Of a stretch of 64,000 bases of DNA, positions 25,201-34,112 are shown piece by piece (position 1 is the stretch's first letter; the number at the start of each line of letters is the position of its first letter). The stretch is from Bacillota bacterium (GTDB lineage: Bacteria > Bacillota > Clostridia > Lachnospirales > Lachnospiraceae): assembly GCA_023434365.1 (NCBI GenBank), contig JAEYSV010000039.1, forward strand, positions 1 through 64,000, read 5' to 3'. The notes beneath the pieces were generated by a model. That model saw only the letters and a list, made by a program, of their open reading frames with translations, was not told the origin of the DNA and did no database searches. The translations under genes were made by a program, and so were the position numbers.

Positions 25201-28200
25201 AGTTTAGGAAATGTTATTTATCAGCAATCCGATATTACACTTACCAATTCTCAATTACCAATCACATTACAACGTACCTATAATAGCACGGTAAAGGGAA
25301 TTGGAATGTTTGGACTTGGCTGGGACTTTAGTCTGAACCTAGAGTTAATGAAGCAAAAAGATGCAGCAGGTAAAACAGAGTACCTATGGAAAAATCAGTC
25401 AGGAGCATTACACCGGTTTATTGTTAATGCAGATGGTAGTTATACTAGTAATGCGGCAAAAGATTTTAAGTTAGTTGTAGAAGTAGATACCTTCGAGGCG
25501 GTAGCAGAAGAGGGAGCCAATAAGGTTACCTATAAGGTAAATAGCAACTATACGTTAACATCAAAAGATAATACAGTCTATAAATTTGATGCGAGTGGCA
25601 GAATCGTATTTATTACTGAGCCAAATGGTAATTTTAATCTGTTTGAATATGATCAGACAAAAGGAAGATTAATTAACATTGTTTCAAACAATAAGCAATC
25701 CTTATCGTTTTTATATAGCTCCAATGGAATCACGGTATCTGAGATTAAGTTACCAGACGGAACTTCATTAAAGTATGGATATGATTCAAGTTATCGATTA
25801 ACTAGTGTTACACGGACCAATGGGATTAATCAGGTCGTTTATGGATATGAATATGATACCATCACAGGGTACCTTACAAAAATTCTTGATGCAGAAAAGA
25901 ATCCATACGGTTTGGTGTATGCTGGTGAAAAGGCAGTTAAATTCACATATCCTAATGGGGATGCATTGAATTTAATGTATGATACTGCAAATAAGAAGAC
26001 AATAATATCTAAAACCAATAATGTGGGGAATCAATTATATCAAGAATATATGGTATATGATGGAGCCACTGGATATATACTACAGGAATGTGATGCTTCA
26101 GGTAATATAACGTCTTATACATATCAAAATGATTTAGATTTATTAGTGTCTACAAGTAGAAATGTCGATTATCAGCAAATTGAAAATAATAAGATCGAGT
26201 TAAAGACAGAAACACTTACTACTTCAACGCAATATAATGAGAATCATAATGTAATCTCTGAGACTGATGAAGAAGGAAATAAAACTAGTTATGAATATGA
26301 CTCTTCATCAGAAACATCCAATGATTTTCCAACTGGAATTTCTGAGACAACTGCTTCAGGAACAACGGTTTCAGATGAGAGTTATATATATGATGAAAAT
26401 GGTAATGTAATTGAAACAGCAGATAGTGTAGAAAAAACCAAGTCTTCCATCGAGTATGATGAAGATGGTAATGCTTCAGATTACACGGATGAAACAAATG
26501 GCTTGGTAGCAAATGATGAAACGTATACTTACGATTCGAACGGAAATCTAATACAATCTGAGTCTGTAAGTGGAACAGTTTCTATTAAAACGGAAAATAC
26601 GTATGATGCCATGGGGCAAATCAAATCAAGCAAAGAAATTGATGGGGCTACGAATAAAGTCATAATGGAAACTTATTATGAGTATGACTTTATGGGACGC
26701 TTGATTAAAACCTCCTACGTCATTAATGGAATTACTGAAACAGAAACGAAAGATTATTATCCAAATGGTACTTTAAAGAAAGAAGTAAGTAGAGACGGCA
26801 TCACTACGACTTATCAATATGATAATATGAACCGTCTGGTTTCCCGTACCCTGTCAAAAGGCACTATCAGTATCACGTATAGTGTTTCCTATACTTATGA
26901 AGACGTAACGATTCATACCGGTGATGGAAAAGATAAGACGATAAAGAATGCCTATCTTGAGACAGAAAGAAATAAAGAGGGTGCTATTACCTATCAAAAA
27001 TACTACAATGGCCATGGTGAATTAGTTCGCGAAAAGAAAAATGGAATTTATACGGATTACACTTATGACAACCAGGGTAAAGTCATTACTACTTTTATGA
27101 TTGGCACCAATGAAAATGATATTAGCCAAGGGAAATTGACTATCAATCTGTATGATAAAGCTGGCAATTGTATTTATACAATTATTAACCCACTTTATGA
27201 CAATATTGAGGATAAATATATCGTAGATGAAGAAAACACGATTGTGGTTGCTTCTACTTATGACTCTCAAGGTAATGTGTTAACGAAAACAGATGCATTA
27301 AATCATAAGTCAGAGTTTCAGTACGACGCTCTTTCTAGGTTAACAAAAGTAATCATGCCTGATGGAACGGAGACTGGTCATACCACGCAGTATGATTATG
27401 ACTTAGTCAATGCGAATAATACAATAACCACCCAGGTATCCGATACACTTGGACAGATAAGCCAATCGATTGAAAATGCAGCGGGACAGACCATTGCAAT
27501 AAAGGATGTTGGTGATGATTCGAATGCGATTCAAACGAAAATGGAGTACGATACTCAAGGGAACAAAGTAAAAGAAATCTATAATAACGGTGATTACAAA
27601 ACCTTTGAGTACGATGCAAAGAATCGATTAGTTAAAAAGAGTTCCTATCGGAAAGATGGCACCAAAGAATCTGTAATAGCATATACCTACGATATTGCCA
27701 ATAATAAGAAGACTATGATCGATTACGAAGTAGTCAATGGAGTAGAAACTCAATACCGCTATACCTGGTATGAATATGATGCTATGAACCGTCTCATTGG
27801 AACTTCAGAGGTAAATGGCAATCAAATACCAAGTACTGATGCAATTCAAGCAAATAAAATTGCTTATACTTATGATATTGAAGGTTATCTTGTGGCAGTA
27901 ACTTATCCAGCCTTTGAACAAAAAGTAAGACAACTTACCTTCACATACAATAGTGATAAGTGGCTCACACAAATCAAAGCAATGGTTTCTAATGGTACTT
28001 CTCTGGAGGAACATATTGTAAGAGAATATGTTTATCATAATGATGGGAAAGTAAAGGAAATTAAGGACTATTATGACTATGTAACAGGTTCTACAAACTA
28101 TTTGTCAAAACGCTATGACTATGATGTTTTTGACAGAACGAGTAAGATGAACTATACTAAAAGTAGTGACCTCGCAAAAGTCGTAGAATCGTATGAATAT

Positions 28201-29694
28201 ACGTACGATAAAAACTCCAATATTCTTTCAGAAAAACTATATCGTAATTATGACTCTGGTTCAGTGGCAAAGGTAAACGAAACCAGGGAATACACCTATG
28301 ATGAACTAGGAAGACTGATAAATACCAAGATTACAGACCATTTACAAGCAACTAGCAAAATCAGTAACACGTCCTATACTTACGACAAAGTTGGGAATCG
28401 TATCAAAATGGTAGTGAATGATACTACCACAGAGTATACTTACAATAAGTTAAATCAGTTACTGTCCTCTATAAGCAAGAAAAAAGACAGCACCACAGGC
28501 GTAGAGACCATCGTATCCAGCATAGTGTATACTTATGATGCCAATGGTAATCAGATTCAAGAAGTTGACAGCGTTACGAAGGAGAAGACAACCCAACAAT
28601 ACGATGTCAATAACCGATTGGTCAAGCTTGAGAAAAAAAACGAGTCCACGATTTTACTGACGCAGACGAATGACTACAATGGTGACGGTCAGCGAATCTC
28701 AAAAACGGAGAATAACATAACCACAAACTATTTCTATCAGGATGGTGTGGTTGTTTATACCACGGATGGCTATGGAATTCCGACTAGTTTTAATGTAATC
28801 GGTCAATCTGATAATATCATTGCAACCAAACGCTATACTGGTACGGATGTAGACAATTATTATCTATATTGCAAAGATATCAAAGGAAGTACCACCAGCT
28901 TAATAGATCAAACTGGACAAGCGGTGCTTGGATATTCCTATGATGACTTTGGAAAAACGATGGTTACCGGAGAGTCTGCCATTCACAATGAAGTCTGCTA
29001 TACTGGTGGAATCTATGATGCATCAACCAAACTTTATTATCTGAATGCGAGATACTATAATCCTGCAAATGGAAGTTTTCTTACTCAGGATACCTATCGG
29101 GGAACGTATGACGCACCCGAAACATTACATCTTTATGCTTACTGTGCCAATAATCCAATCGCCTATGTAGATCCAAGTGGACATGCAGAAGTTGCAATAC
29201 CAGTTGGAGTAAAAGTAGGTGTTGACGTCGTAGTTGGTTGGTTAGTCACTTTAGGTGTAATTGTAGTGGGCGGGGTAGTTATCGATTATTGTATTAGTTC
29301 TACTGCTGACTATACTTGGGCTAGAAAAGAGAAAATATACGCAGCTAATCCAAGGTATAGAATTAAAGCCAGTGAAGATGTTAAGCAGATTAGAAATGAA
29401 AAAATTAAGAGTAAAAGTAAGGCTAAGAGTGGAAAAGACTCTAAAGTAACAAGGGGTAAATCAAAAGCTCCAAAGCAAGGACAATCTGATTCATTATATG
29501 AGCAAGTAGACAATAATGGTAAAGTTATGAGCCGTACGAAATATGGGAAGAATCAAAAACCTGAGTTCAGACAAGATTATAACCATCCACACTATAGTAA
29601 AGAGTTAGGGAAGTATTTAAAACCTCACCAGCATAATTATACATATAATTCGAAGGGTCAGCCAAATGGAGATTTTGTCACTGTTATAAAATAA
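22231..29694 (+). CDS. Secreted RHS/YD-repeat polymorphic toxin (WapA-like)
   Basis: The 2487-residue protein begins with a Sec signal peptide (residues about 1-29). Residues about 357-537 form a DNRLRE-type domain (NRSPYLDTNFYSTG, then ASITWNNRPSY). Two Ig-like repeats lie at about 648-750 and 757-852, and an FN3-like segment at about 860-945. The RHS N-terminal region (LPITLQRTYNS, GMFGLGWDF) starts near 980, followed by more than 1200 residues of YD repeats. The core ends at LNARYYNPANGSFLTQD and NNPIAYVDPSGH near 2265-2316. The tail of about 170 residues has a hydrophobic segment, a Lys/Ser-rich linker and a final domain with H2452, H2454, H2466 and H2468, which I cannot assign to a toxin family. 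By analogy to Bacillus WapA it is a contact-dependent toxin. A GGGAGG site precedes the ATG. Confidence 0.9.
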   Translation: MKKRVIMRVLAVLMVISLCVPSVTSHAVASDFKNVFFGEKKQEGNEVQHKKVKKGKKERVYNKTKNSTTFLNEDGSKELVMYGSDVRFENEEGLLTDYDPSLVEITTKDIKTNKKLKKYKYQNNQGDKKHYLPESLTEETPILMQNDSYEIMFRPVFAGDDLEAAALEDDASIIQAKNLNVSRIEDNDNQIEQILEDVNLDVIPEATDLEKADLSDENVIDIYEDNQELPTKITYTTDDEAMQLEYISQDNGIKENIILHEKPESNVFLFELSLKDMFPRNNIVDGGITFYDNKTEDIVGGIAAPFMNDASGKAYSEDVTYTIGKKSEEDDTYILAVTVDQAYLDSEERVYPVTIDPTATWYGSEEIHDVYVINRSPYLDTNFYSTGTVTSSVGEGAQGVFRTYFRFEDFTKTIDNYYISSAKLTLYETGTAGSGGTIQAHRVTEDWSKASITWNNRPSYASSIYDSFQSTGVKGTRTLDLTEHARQIANGTYKSYGIMLRDADESSTGVYSKFYSSRCTTESYRPKLTIVYYDGPSTASSVTVNDSVVKPGLTTTVSWEGITSQALDRVEYRVAYYDCAAGQARDTWINYSSETKIGTTSSGSYRVPGSASWPTGCYRLYVRGVDKGGIKGTGLGVNVHIDGTVPTLSSAKITLPTTTTSSTKYSNVVPTIQWSASDEHFQQIEYSINKINYGAFQGPDASKPETAVLKSKTGSYTLPSSYFTAAGAYVIKIRARDKADNYSSVITLPTYYYDKTAPVITNTKITTPSSSTTPSTDATPSFTYTTNDISLSKVEYSINDGGFTAVTTSTPGTFTLPAGKLVTSGTYSFKFRAVDTAGNCSTVTSPIYYYYENPNQTAENYAPILSVQGIYGYKNHISWTRKTSAALPSNVNYEVHRSTTAGFTPSPATLVASGLRSDYWVDPNVNDTATVYYKVRSVIIENGKPICFSGFVGASYLNNNKENVTKRIGFKEHLGYLPVGTPNGSGSIEKSLGNVIYQQSDITLTNSQLPITLQRTYNSTVKGIGMFGLGWDFSLNLELMKQKDAAGKTEYLWKNQSGALHRFIVNADGSYTSNAAKDFKLVVEVDTFEAVAEEGANKVTYKVNSNYTLTSKDNTVYKFDASGRIVFITEPNGNFNLFEYDQTKGRLINIVSNNKQSLSFLYSSNGITVSEIKLPDGTSLKYGYDSSYRLTSVTRTNGINQVVYGYEYDTITGYLTKILDAEKNPYGLVYAGEKAVKFTYPNGDALNLMYDTANKKTIISKTNNVGNQLYQEYMVYDGATGYILQECDASGNITSYTYQNDLDLLVSTSRNVDYQQIENNKIELKTETLTTSTQYNENHNVISETDEEGNKTSYEYDSSSETSNDFPTGISETTASGTTVSDESYIYDENGNVIETADSVEKTKSSIEYDEDGNASDYTDETNGLVANDETYTYDSNGNLIQSESVSGTVSIKTENTYDAMGQIKSSKEIDGATNKVIMETYYEYDFMGRLIKTSYVINGITETETKDYYPNGTLKKEVSRDGITTTYQYDNMNRLVSRTLSKGTISITYSVSYTYEDVTIHTGDGKDKTIKNAYLETERNKEGAITYQKYYNGHGELVREKKNGIYTDYTYDNQGKVITTFMIGTNENDISQGKLTINLYDKAGNCIYTIINPLYDNIEDKYIVDEENTIVVASTYDSQGNVLTKTDALNHKSEFQYDALSRLTKVIMPDGTETGHTTQYDYDLVNANNTITTQVSDTLGQISQSIENAAGQTIAIKDVGDDSNAIQTKMEYDTQGNKVKEIYNNGDYKTFEYDAKNRLVKKSSYRKDGTKESVIAYTYDIANNKKTMIDYEVVNGVETQYRYTWYEYDAMNRLIGTSEVNGNQIPSTDAIQANKIAYTYDIEGYLVAVTYPAFEQKVRQLTFTYNSDKWLTQIKAMVSNGTSLEEHIVREYVYHNDGKVKEIKDYYDYVTGSTNYLSKRYDYDVFDRTSKMNYTKSSDLAKVVESYEYTYDKNSNILSEKLYRNYDSGSVAKVNETREYTYDELGRLINTKITDHLQATSKISNTSYTYDKVGNRIKMVVNDTTTEYTYNKLNQLLSSISKKKDSTTGVETIVSSIVYTYDANGNQIQEVDSVTKEKTTQQYDVNNRLVKLEKKNESTILLTQTNDYNGDGQRISKTENNITTNYFYQDGVVVYTTDGYGIPTSFNVIGQSDNIIATKRYTGTDVDNYYLYCKDIKGSTTSLIDQTGQAVLGYSYDDFGKTMVTGESAIHNEVCYTGGIYDASTKLYYLNARYYNPANGSFLTQDTYRGTYDAPETLHLYAYCANNPIAYVDPSGHAEVAIPVGVKVGVDVVVGWLVTLGVIVVGGVVIDYCISSTADYTWARKEKIYAANPRYRIKASEDVKQIRNEKIKSKSKAKSGKDSKVTRGKSKAPKQGQSDSLYEQVDNNGKVMSRTKYGKNQKPEFRQDYNHPHYSKELGKYLKPHQHNYTYNSKGQPNGDFVTVIK

Positions 29695-29705
29695 TAGGAG
29701 GGAAA

Positions 29706-30200
29706 ATGAGCATAGGATTTTGTGGAATGATATATTTAAGTACAAACAATGTTAAAGAGCATGTCGAATTAGCTTATTATATTCAACAGAAAGCAATAGA
29801 TTATAAATTAGGATGTAAACTTGGTGGAAATGTTTCAGAAGATGTATATAATTTGTATGAAGAGAAGTTATCAGTTAAAACTATTTTATTTGAGTTGATG
29901 GATACACCACTTGATAACTATGCTAATACTATTTTTCAACCCACTATTGATTCTGAGGATAATTATGAGGATTGCTTTGCTAGTATAATGGAGCATAATA
30001 TGAGCAAGATAAAAGAATTTTTTCATGACATACTAGAAAATGGTATAATTGAAAAAATAGTTGTGGATGTAAACTATTTATTTAAAGAGAATAAAAAAGT
30101 AATTGATATTAGTATTGCTGAGTTCAACATGAATATTATTAATCAATATATTAATAATAATTATTTTACTCCTGATATTAGCTATTGTATTAAAAAATAA
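29706..30200 (+). CDS. Putative immunity protein for the RHS toxin
   Basis: The gene encodes 164 residues and starts 11 nt after the toxin stop, with a strong AGGAGGG site. The product is acidic, mostly helical in appearance, with no signal peptide and no membrane segment, so it is probably cytoplasmic. I do not recognise a family. Its DNA is markedly more AT-rich than that of its neighbours, which is common for recently exchanged toxin-tail/immunity cassettes. Position directly after an RHS toxin tail is the main reason for the immunity call. Confidence 0.65.
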   Translation: MSIGFCGMIYLSTNNVKEHVELAYYIQQKAIDYKLGCKLGGNVSEDVYNLYEEKLSVKTILFELMDTPLDNYANTIFQPTIDSEDNYEDCFASIMEHNMSKIKEFFHDILENGIIEKIVVDVNYLFKENKKVIDISIAEFNMNIINQYINNNYFTPDISYCIKK

Positions 30201-30379
30201 ATAATAAGTTTGTAGAATAGACCTTGGAGCCTGTTACTGAAAGAGTATTATTTACAAGTGAGAATCTGTAGAGAGATTGTTTAATAGGTGATTATGATAC
30301 GGATGCATATATTCTACGATTATTAAGAGCTTTCCAATAACGTAATTTCTTTGTGTTTTACTATTATTACTAATGAGAG

Positions 30380-30422
30380 GCTGTTGTAAAACTAATGATA
30401 ATAATAGTTTTACAGCAGCTTT
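30380..30422 (+). terminator. Terminator-like hairpin after the toxin-immunity pair
   Basis: A 15-bp stem pairs 30380-30394 with 30405-30419 with one G-U, followed by a short T-rich tail (TTTACCTT). The stretch 30201-30504 otherwise shows nothing recognisable. Confidence 0.65.
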
Positions 30423-30504
30423 ACCTTCCCTTATTTTAATATGCGATGTCCTAAGCGTAAATTAGAATGATTATAAATAAACATAAAAAAAACTCAAAAA
30501 ACCC

Positions 30505-30535
30505 TTGCATATGCCCTTAGGGAATAGTTTATATT
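30505..30535 (+). promoter_or_regulatory. MerR-type promoter with 19-nt spacer and central dyad
   Basis: TTGCAT (30505-30510) and TATATT (30530-30535) are separated by 19 nt, the unusual spacing of MerR-controlled promoters. The small palindrome CCCTTAGGG (30514-30522) lies inside the spacer. It is directly upstream of the MerR-type gene, so autoregulation is likely. Confidence 0.6.
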
Positions 30536-30572
30536 GACCATAGAAACAAAATATCAATTAGGGGTGTTGACT

Positions 30573-31382
30573 ATGAAAATCAAAGAAGTGGCAAAGAAAA
30601 CAGGGCTAACAGAAAAGTCCATTCGTTTTTATGAAGAGAAGGGGTTAATTCAGCCAGAAATTAAGTATGTAGCCAATCGCAAGTTTCGTGAGTATTCCGA
30701 AGAAGATGTAAAAGAGTTAAATACAATTATGTATCTAAGGAAAGGCTATTTTTCTATTGAAGAGATTAAACGAATGAAAGAGTCTCCAGAAGATATTATT
30801 AGTATTCTAAAACAATACCAAGAAAGATTACAGGAAGAGGTTGTAGTCAAGAAAGAGATTATGAAAGCATTAGCTATGCCTCATAATAATGAAGAGATGA
30901 GTGCAGATCAGCTTGCCAACTTGCTAGCTCCAATTACGAAGGAGAATCCATTACCTAAATCTGATGTAAAACCTAATTTCATCAAATTAGATCGTCAAAA
31001 CAATGAAGTGAACTTATTAGTAAATAAACGTATTTACACTAGATTCTCCATCATGCCTAAAAGAATTAGTGGATATGAAATACTTATCTTAGCAACGTTA
31101 TGGAATGTAGGTGATGTAACGTTTAATGACTTAGCGCATGTTTGTACCAAACGAGGCTTGACGGATATACTACTGGTAGAAAAGTTACTTCGTAAAATGA
31201 AGCATAGAGGTTTAATTACCAAAAAAGGAAATGTATATCGTGCAAAAGTAGATAAGATTAAGATTGAGTCTAAAGATATTGAAAAGTTAGCCTTAGGTCC
31301 GGTAATAGGAACACAAGATTTGTTTGTATTTGATGGCAGGCAACCCGCTGGCGTTAATAGTCAGGGAATCACTATGATGTAA
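30573..31382 (+). CDS. MerR-family regulator with extra C-terminal winged-helix-like domain
   Basis: Residues 1-70 of this 269-residue protein are a MerR helix-turn-helix (KEVAKKTGLTEKSIRFYEEKGLI, wing NRKFREYSEEDV), followed by a dimerisation helix to about 120. The C-terminal part (about 160-235) contains GYEILILATLWNVGDVTFNDL and LLRKMKHRGLITKKGNVY. It resembles the BlaI/MecI-type winged helix rather than a metal- or drug-binding domain. The open frame starts at a TTG at 30534, but AGGGGTG sits correctly for the ATG at 30573. The conserved MerR metal-binding Cys residues are absent, so the effector is unknown. The GH94 gene follows 200 nt downstream and may be a target. Confidence 0.82.
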   Translation: MKIKEVAKKTGLTEKSIRFYEEKGLIQPEIKYVANRKFREYSEEDVKELNTIMYLRKGYFSIEEIKRMKESPEDIISILKQYQERLQEEVVVKKEIMKALAMPHNNEEMSADQLANLLAPITKENPLPKSDVKPNFIKLDRQNNEVNLLVNKRIYTRFSIMPKRISGYEILILATLWNVGDVTFNDLAHVCTKRGLTDILLVEKLLRKMKHRGLITKKGNVYRAKVDKIKIESKDIEKLALGPVIGTQDLFVFDGRQPAGVNSQGITMM

Positions 31383-31589
31383 GGTACCCTTACTTCCTTC
31401 AATATAATACAACCAAAGTGTAACATAATCCATTGTGTCAAAATAACACATCAGATATAGTTATAGAAGATATTTTATGCATTCTATGATGCGTTATCAT
31501 GCAAATTTCTAAAGACTATTGAAGAAAATGCATAGAATTGGTAAAATAAGATTGATACTACAAATTAATTATTTTTGGAGGAGAAAATC

Positions 31590-33983
31590 ATGAATTATGG
31601 GTATTTTGATGAGAATAACAAAGAATATGTCATAACGAAACCGAATACGCCAGCTCCTTGGGCAAACTATCTTGGTTCCCCTGAGTACGGCGCTATCATT
31701 TCTAATAATGCTGGTGGTTACAGCTTTGTTAAGAGTGGAGCACATGGACGTATTTTACGTTATGTATTTAACCAAGAAGATAAACCAGGTCGTTATATCT
31801 ACTTAAGAGATGATGAAGACGGTGATTTCTGGTCTGCATCCTGGCAGCCAGTAGGAAAAAGTCTTGATGAATATAAGAGCGAATGTCACCACGGTACAGC
31901 TTACACTAACATTGTAGCTGATTACAAAGGCATCCACTCAGAAGCACTTTACTATGTTCCTCTTAACAAAACATATGAAGTATGGAGAACCAAAGTTACG
32001 AATACTTCCGATAAAGTAAGAACACTTTCTACGTTTGGTTATGCTGAATTTACCAACGAAAACAACTATGAAAATGACTTGGTTAACTTACAGTACACAT
32101 TATTTATTACTAGAACTTATTTTAAAGGCAATAAGATTCTTCAGGCGATGAATGAAAACTGTTACAAAGATTGCAACGGCAGTAACCGTAAAGAACGTTT
32201 CTTTGGTCTTGCTGGTGCAGAAGTTGCTTCCTATAATGGTGATAAGAATGCCTTCATCGGAAACTATCATAGCTATGGTGATCCAGTTGCAGTAGTAAAT
32301 GGTAAATGTGATAATGTATTAAACTACAATAGTAATGGTTGTGGTGCTCTACATACAACTTTCACGTTACAACCAGGTGAAACAAAAGAATTTGCTTTCG
32401 TACTTGGTCAATATAATGATATTGATAGCGCTAAGATTTTAGATCATTATTCTGATTTATCCGTAGTGGAAACAGAGTTAAATGAATTAAAGACTTACTG
32501 GCATGGCAAACTTGCTAATTTCCAGGTAAATACTCCTAGTCCAGAATTCAATAGCATGGTTAACACTTGGAATGCTTACCAGTGTTTCATTACTTTCATC
32601 TGGTCCAGAGCAGCTTCCTTTATCTACTGTGGTTTAAGAAATGGTTATGGCTACCGTGATACCGTTCAGGATATCCAGGGTATCATCCACTTAGATCCAG
32701 AGATGGCAAAACAACAGATTGAATTTATGTTATCCGCTCAGGTAAATAACGGTGGTGGACTTCCACTTGTAAAATATACTCATAATCCAGGTCATGAGGA
32801 TACTCCAGACGATGCTTCTTATGCACAAGCTACTGGACATCCTGCATACCGTGCCGATGATGCTTTATGGTTGTTCCCAACGATCTTAAAATATGTTGCG
32901 GAAAGTGGCGACAAAGCATTCGTTAGCAAAGTGATTCCTTATGCGAACCAAGAAGAAGGCACAGTATACGATCACTTAAAGAGAGCAATCAACTTCTCTA
33001 TGGAACGTCTTGGTGCTCATGATATGCCAGTTGGTCTGCATGCAGACTGGAATGACTGTTTAAGACTTGGTAAAAAAGGCGAATCTTCCTTCGTTGCTTT
33101 ACAGTTATACTATGCAATCAGAGTAATGAAAGATTTTGCTACGGATTTAAATGATACCGAATATCTTGCATACCTTGAAAAAATTGGAACAGCACTTGGT
33201 GATTCCATTCAGAAATACTGTTGGGAAGATGACCGTTTCATCCGTGGATTCAAAGAAGATGGACAAGTTATCGGTTCTAAGCATGACAAAGAAGCAAGCA
33301 TGTGGTTAAATCCTCAGTCTTGGGCTGTAATCTCTGGTCTTGCAACCAAAGAACAAGCTGAACTTGCTTTAGAAAGTGTTGATAGAGAATTAAATACCAA
33401 ATACGGTGCACGCGTTATGGCTCCATCTTATAAAGATCATGCATTTGACGGCGCACTTGCCCTTTTATTCAATGGTTCAACCAAAGAAAATGGTGGTATC
33501 TTCTCACAACCTCAGGGATGGATTATTCTTGCAGAATCCTTAATGGGACATGGTAACAAAGCATTTGAATACTTTACAGAAAGTTCACCAGCTACGAAAA
33601 ATGATGATGCAGAAATTCGTCTATTAGAGCCATATGTACATGGTCAGTTTACGGAATCTGTGGAAAGCCCATTTGAAGGACGTTCTCACGTTCATTGGTT
33701 AACTGGAACTGCTTCTACTGTAATGGTAGGCTGCGTGGAAGGTATCATGGGTATGAGACCTGACTTAGATGGTCTAAAAGTTGCTCCATCTATTCCAAGT
33801 GACTGGAAAGAATTCACGATGAAGAAAGTGTTCCGTGATAAAGTATTAAATATTACCGTTAAGAATCCGAATGGAAAAGAATCCGGATGCTCCGAGTTCT
33901 ACTTAAATGGTAACAAACTTGATACCAACTATATTCCAGCAAAAGATATGTTAGAGGAAAATGAAGTACTCTTAGTATTATAA
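31590..33983 (+). CDS. GH94 disaccharide phosphorylase (cellobiose phosphorylase-like)
   Basis: The 797-residue protein belongs to glycoside hydrolase family 94, intracellular inverting phosphorylases. They cleave beta-linked disaccharides with phosphate and so save ATP. The N-terminus (YGYFDENNKEYVITKPNTP, NYLGSPEYGAIISNNAGGYS) is characteristic. The general acid Asp is in the HADWNDCLRLG motif, with the second Asp at about residue 489. The end carries ENGGIFSQPQGW and WLTGTAS. The GGAGGAG site fits the ATG at 31590. Codon use is that of a highly expressed gene. Exact specificity (cellobiose or chitobiose) cannot be fixed, because the loop after IHLDPEMAKQQIEFML differs from well-known enzymes of both groups. 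Confidence 0.9.
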   Translation: MNYGYFDENNKEYVITKPNTPAPWANYLGSPEYGAIISNNAGGYSFVKSGAHGRILRYVFNQEDKPGRYIYLRDDEDGDFWSASWQPVGKSLDEYKSECHHGTAYTNIVADYKGIHSEALYYVPLNKTYEVWRTKVTNTSDKVRTLSTFGYAEFTNENNYENDLVNLQYTLFITRTYFKGNKILQAMNENCYKDCNGSNRKERFFGLAGAEVASYNGDKNAFIGNYHSYGDPVAVVNGKCDNVLNYNSNGCGALHTTFTLQPGETKEFAFVLGQYNDIDSAKILDHYSDLSVVETELNELKTYWHGKLANFQVNTPSPEFNSMVNTWNAYQCFITFIWSRAASFIYCGLRNGYGYRDTVQDIQGIIHLDPEMAKQQIEFMLSAQVNNGGGLPLVKYTHNPGHEDTPDDASYAQATGHPAYRADDALWLFPTILKYVAESGDKAFVSKVIPYANQEEGTVYDHLKRAINFSMERLGAHDMPVGLHADWNDCLRLGKKGESSFVALQLYYAIRVMKDFATDLNDTEYLAYLEKIGTALGDSIQKYCWEDDRFIRGFKEDGQVIGSKHDKEASMWLNPQSWAVISGLATKEQAELALESVDRELNTKYGARVMAPSYKDHAFDGALALLFNGSTKENGGIFSQPQGWIILAESLMGHGNKAFEYFTESSPATKNDDAEIRLLEPYVHGQFTESVESPFEGRSHVHWLTGTASTVMVGCVEGIMGMRPDLDGLKVAPSIPSDWKEFTMKKVFRDKVLNITVKNPNGKESGCSEFYLNGNKLDTNYIPAKDMLEENEVLLVL

Positions 33984-33988
33984 TATAT

Positions 33989-34026
33989 AACAAGAAAGAG
34001 TCTGGCAAGCCAGACTCTTTCTTGTT
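33989..34026. terminator. 18-bp perfect hairpin after the GH94 gene
   Basis: AACAAGAAAGAGTCTGGC (33989-34006) pairs perfectly with 34009-34026 around a 2-nt loop. The downstream U-tract is formed by the stem itself (CTCTTTCTTGTT). Confidence 0.7.
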
Positions 34027-34112
34027 ATCCGGCGCTTGAAACTCTAACCTGAATGGATTATGATACAATATAAGAACCAATACCACAAGAAAACGAAAGG
34101 ATAGAAGCAAAC

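Noticed and set aside
22231..29694. RHS region as an insertion sequence or prophage
   Set aside because: No transposase, integrase or terminal inverted repeats are seen around the toxin gene. The repeats are in-frame YD repeats of one protein.
31383..31589. Small gene between the MerR-type regulator and the GH94 gene
   Set aside because: No open frame with a ribosome binding site is visible in this 207-nt gap.
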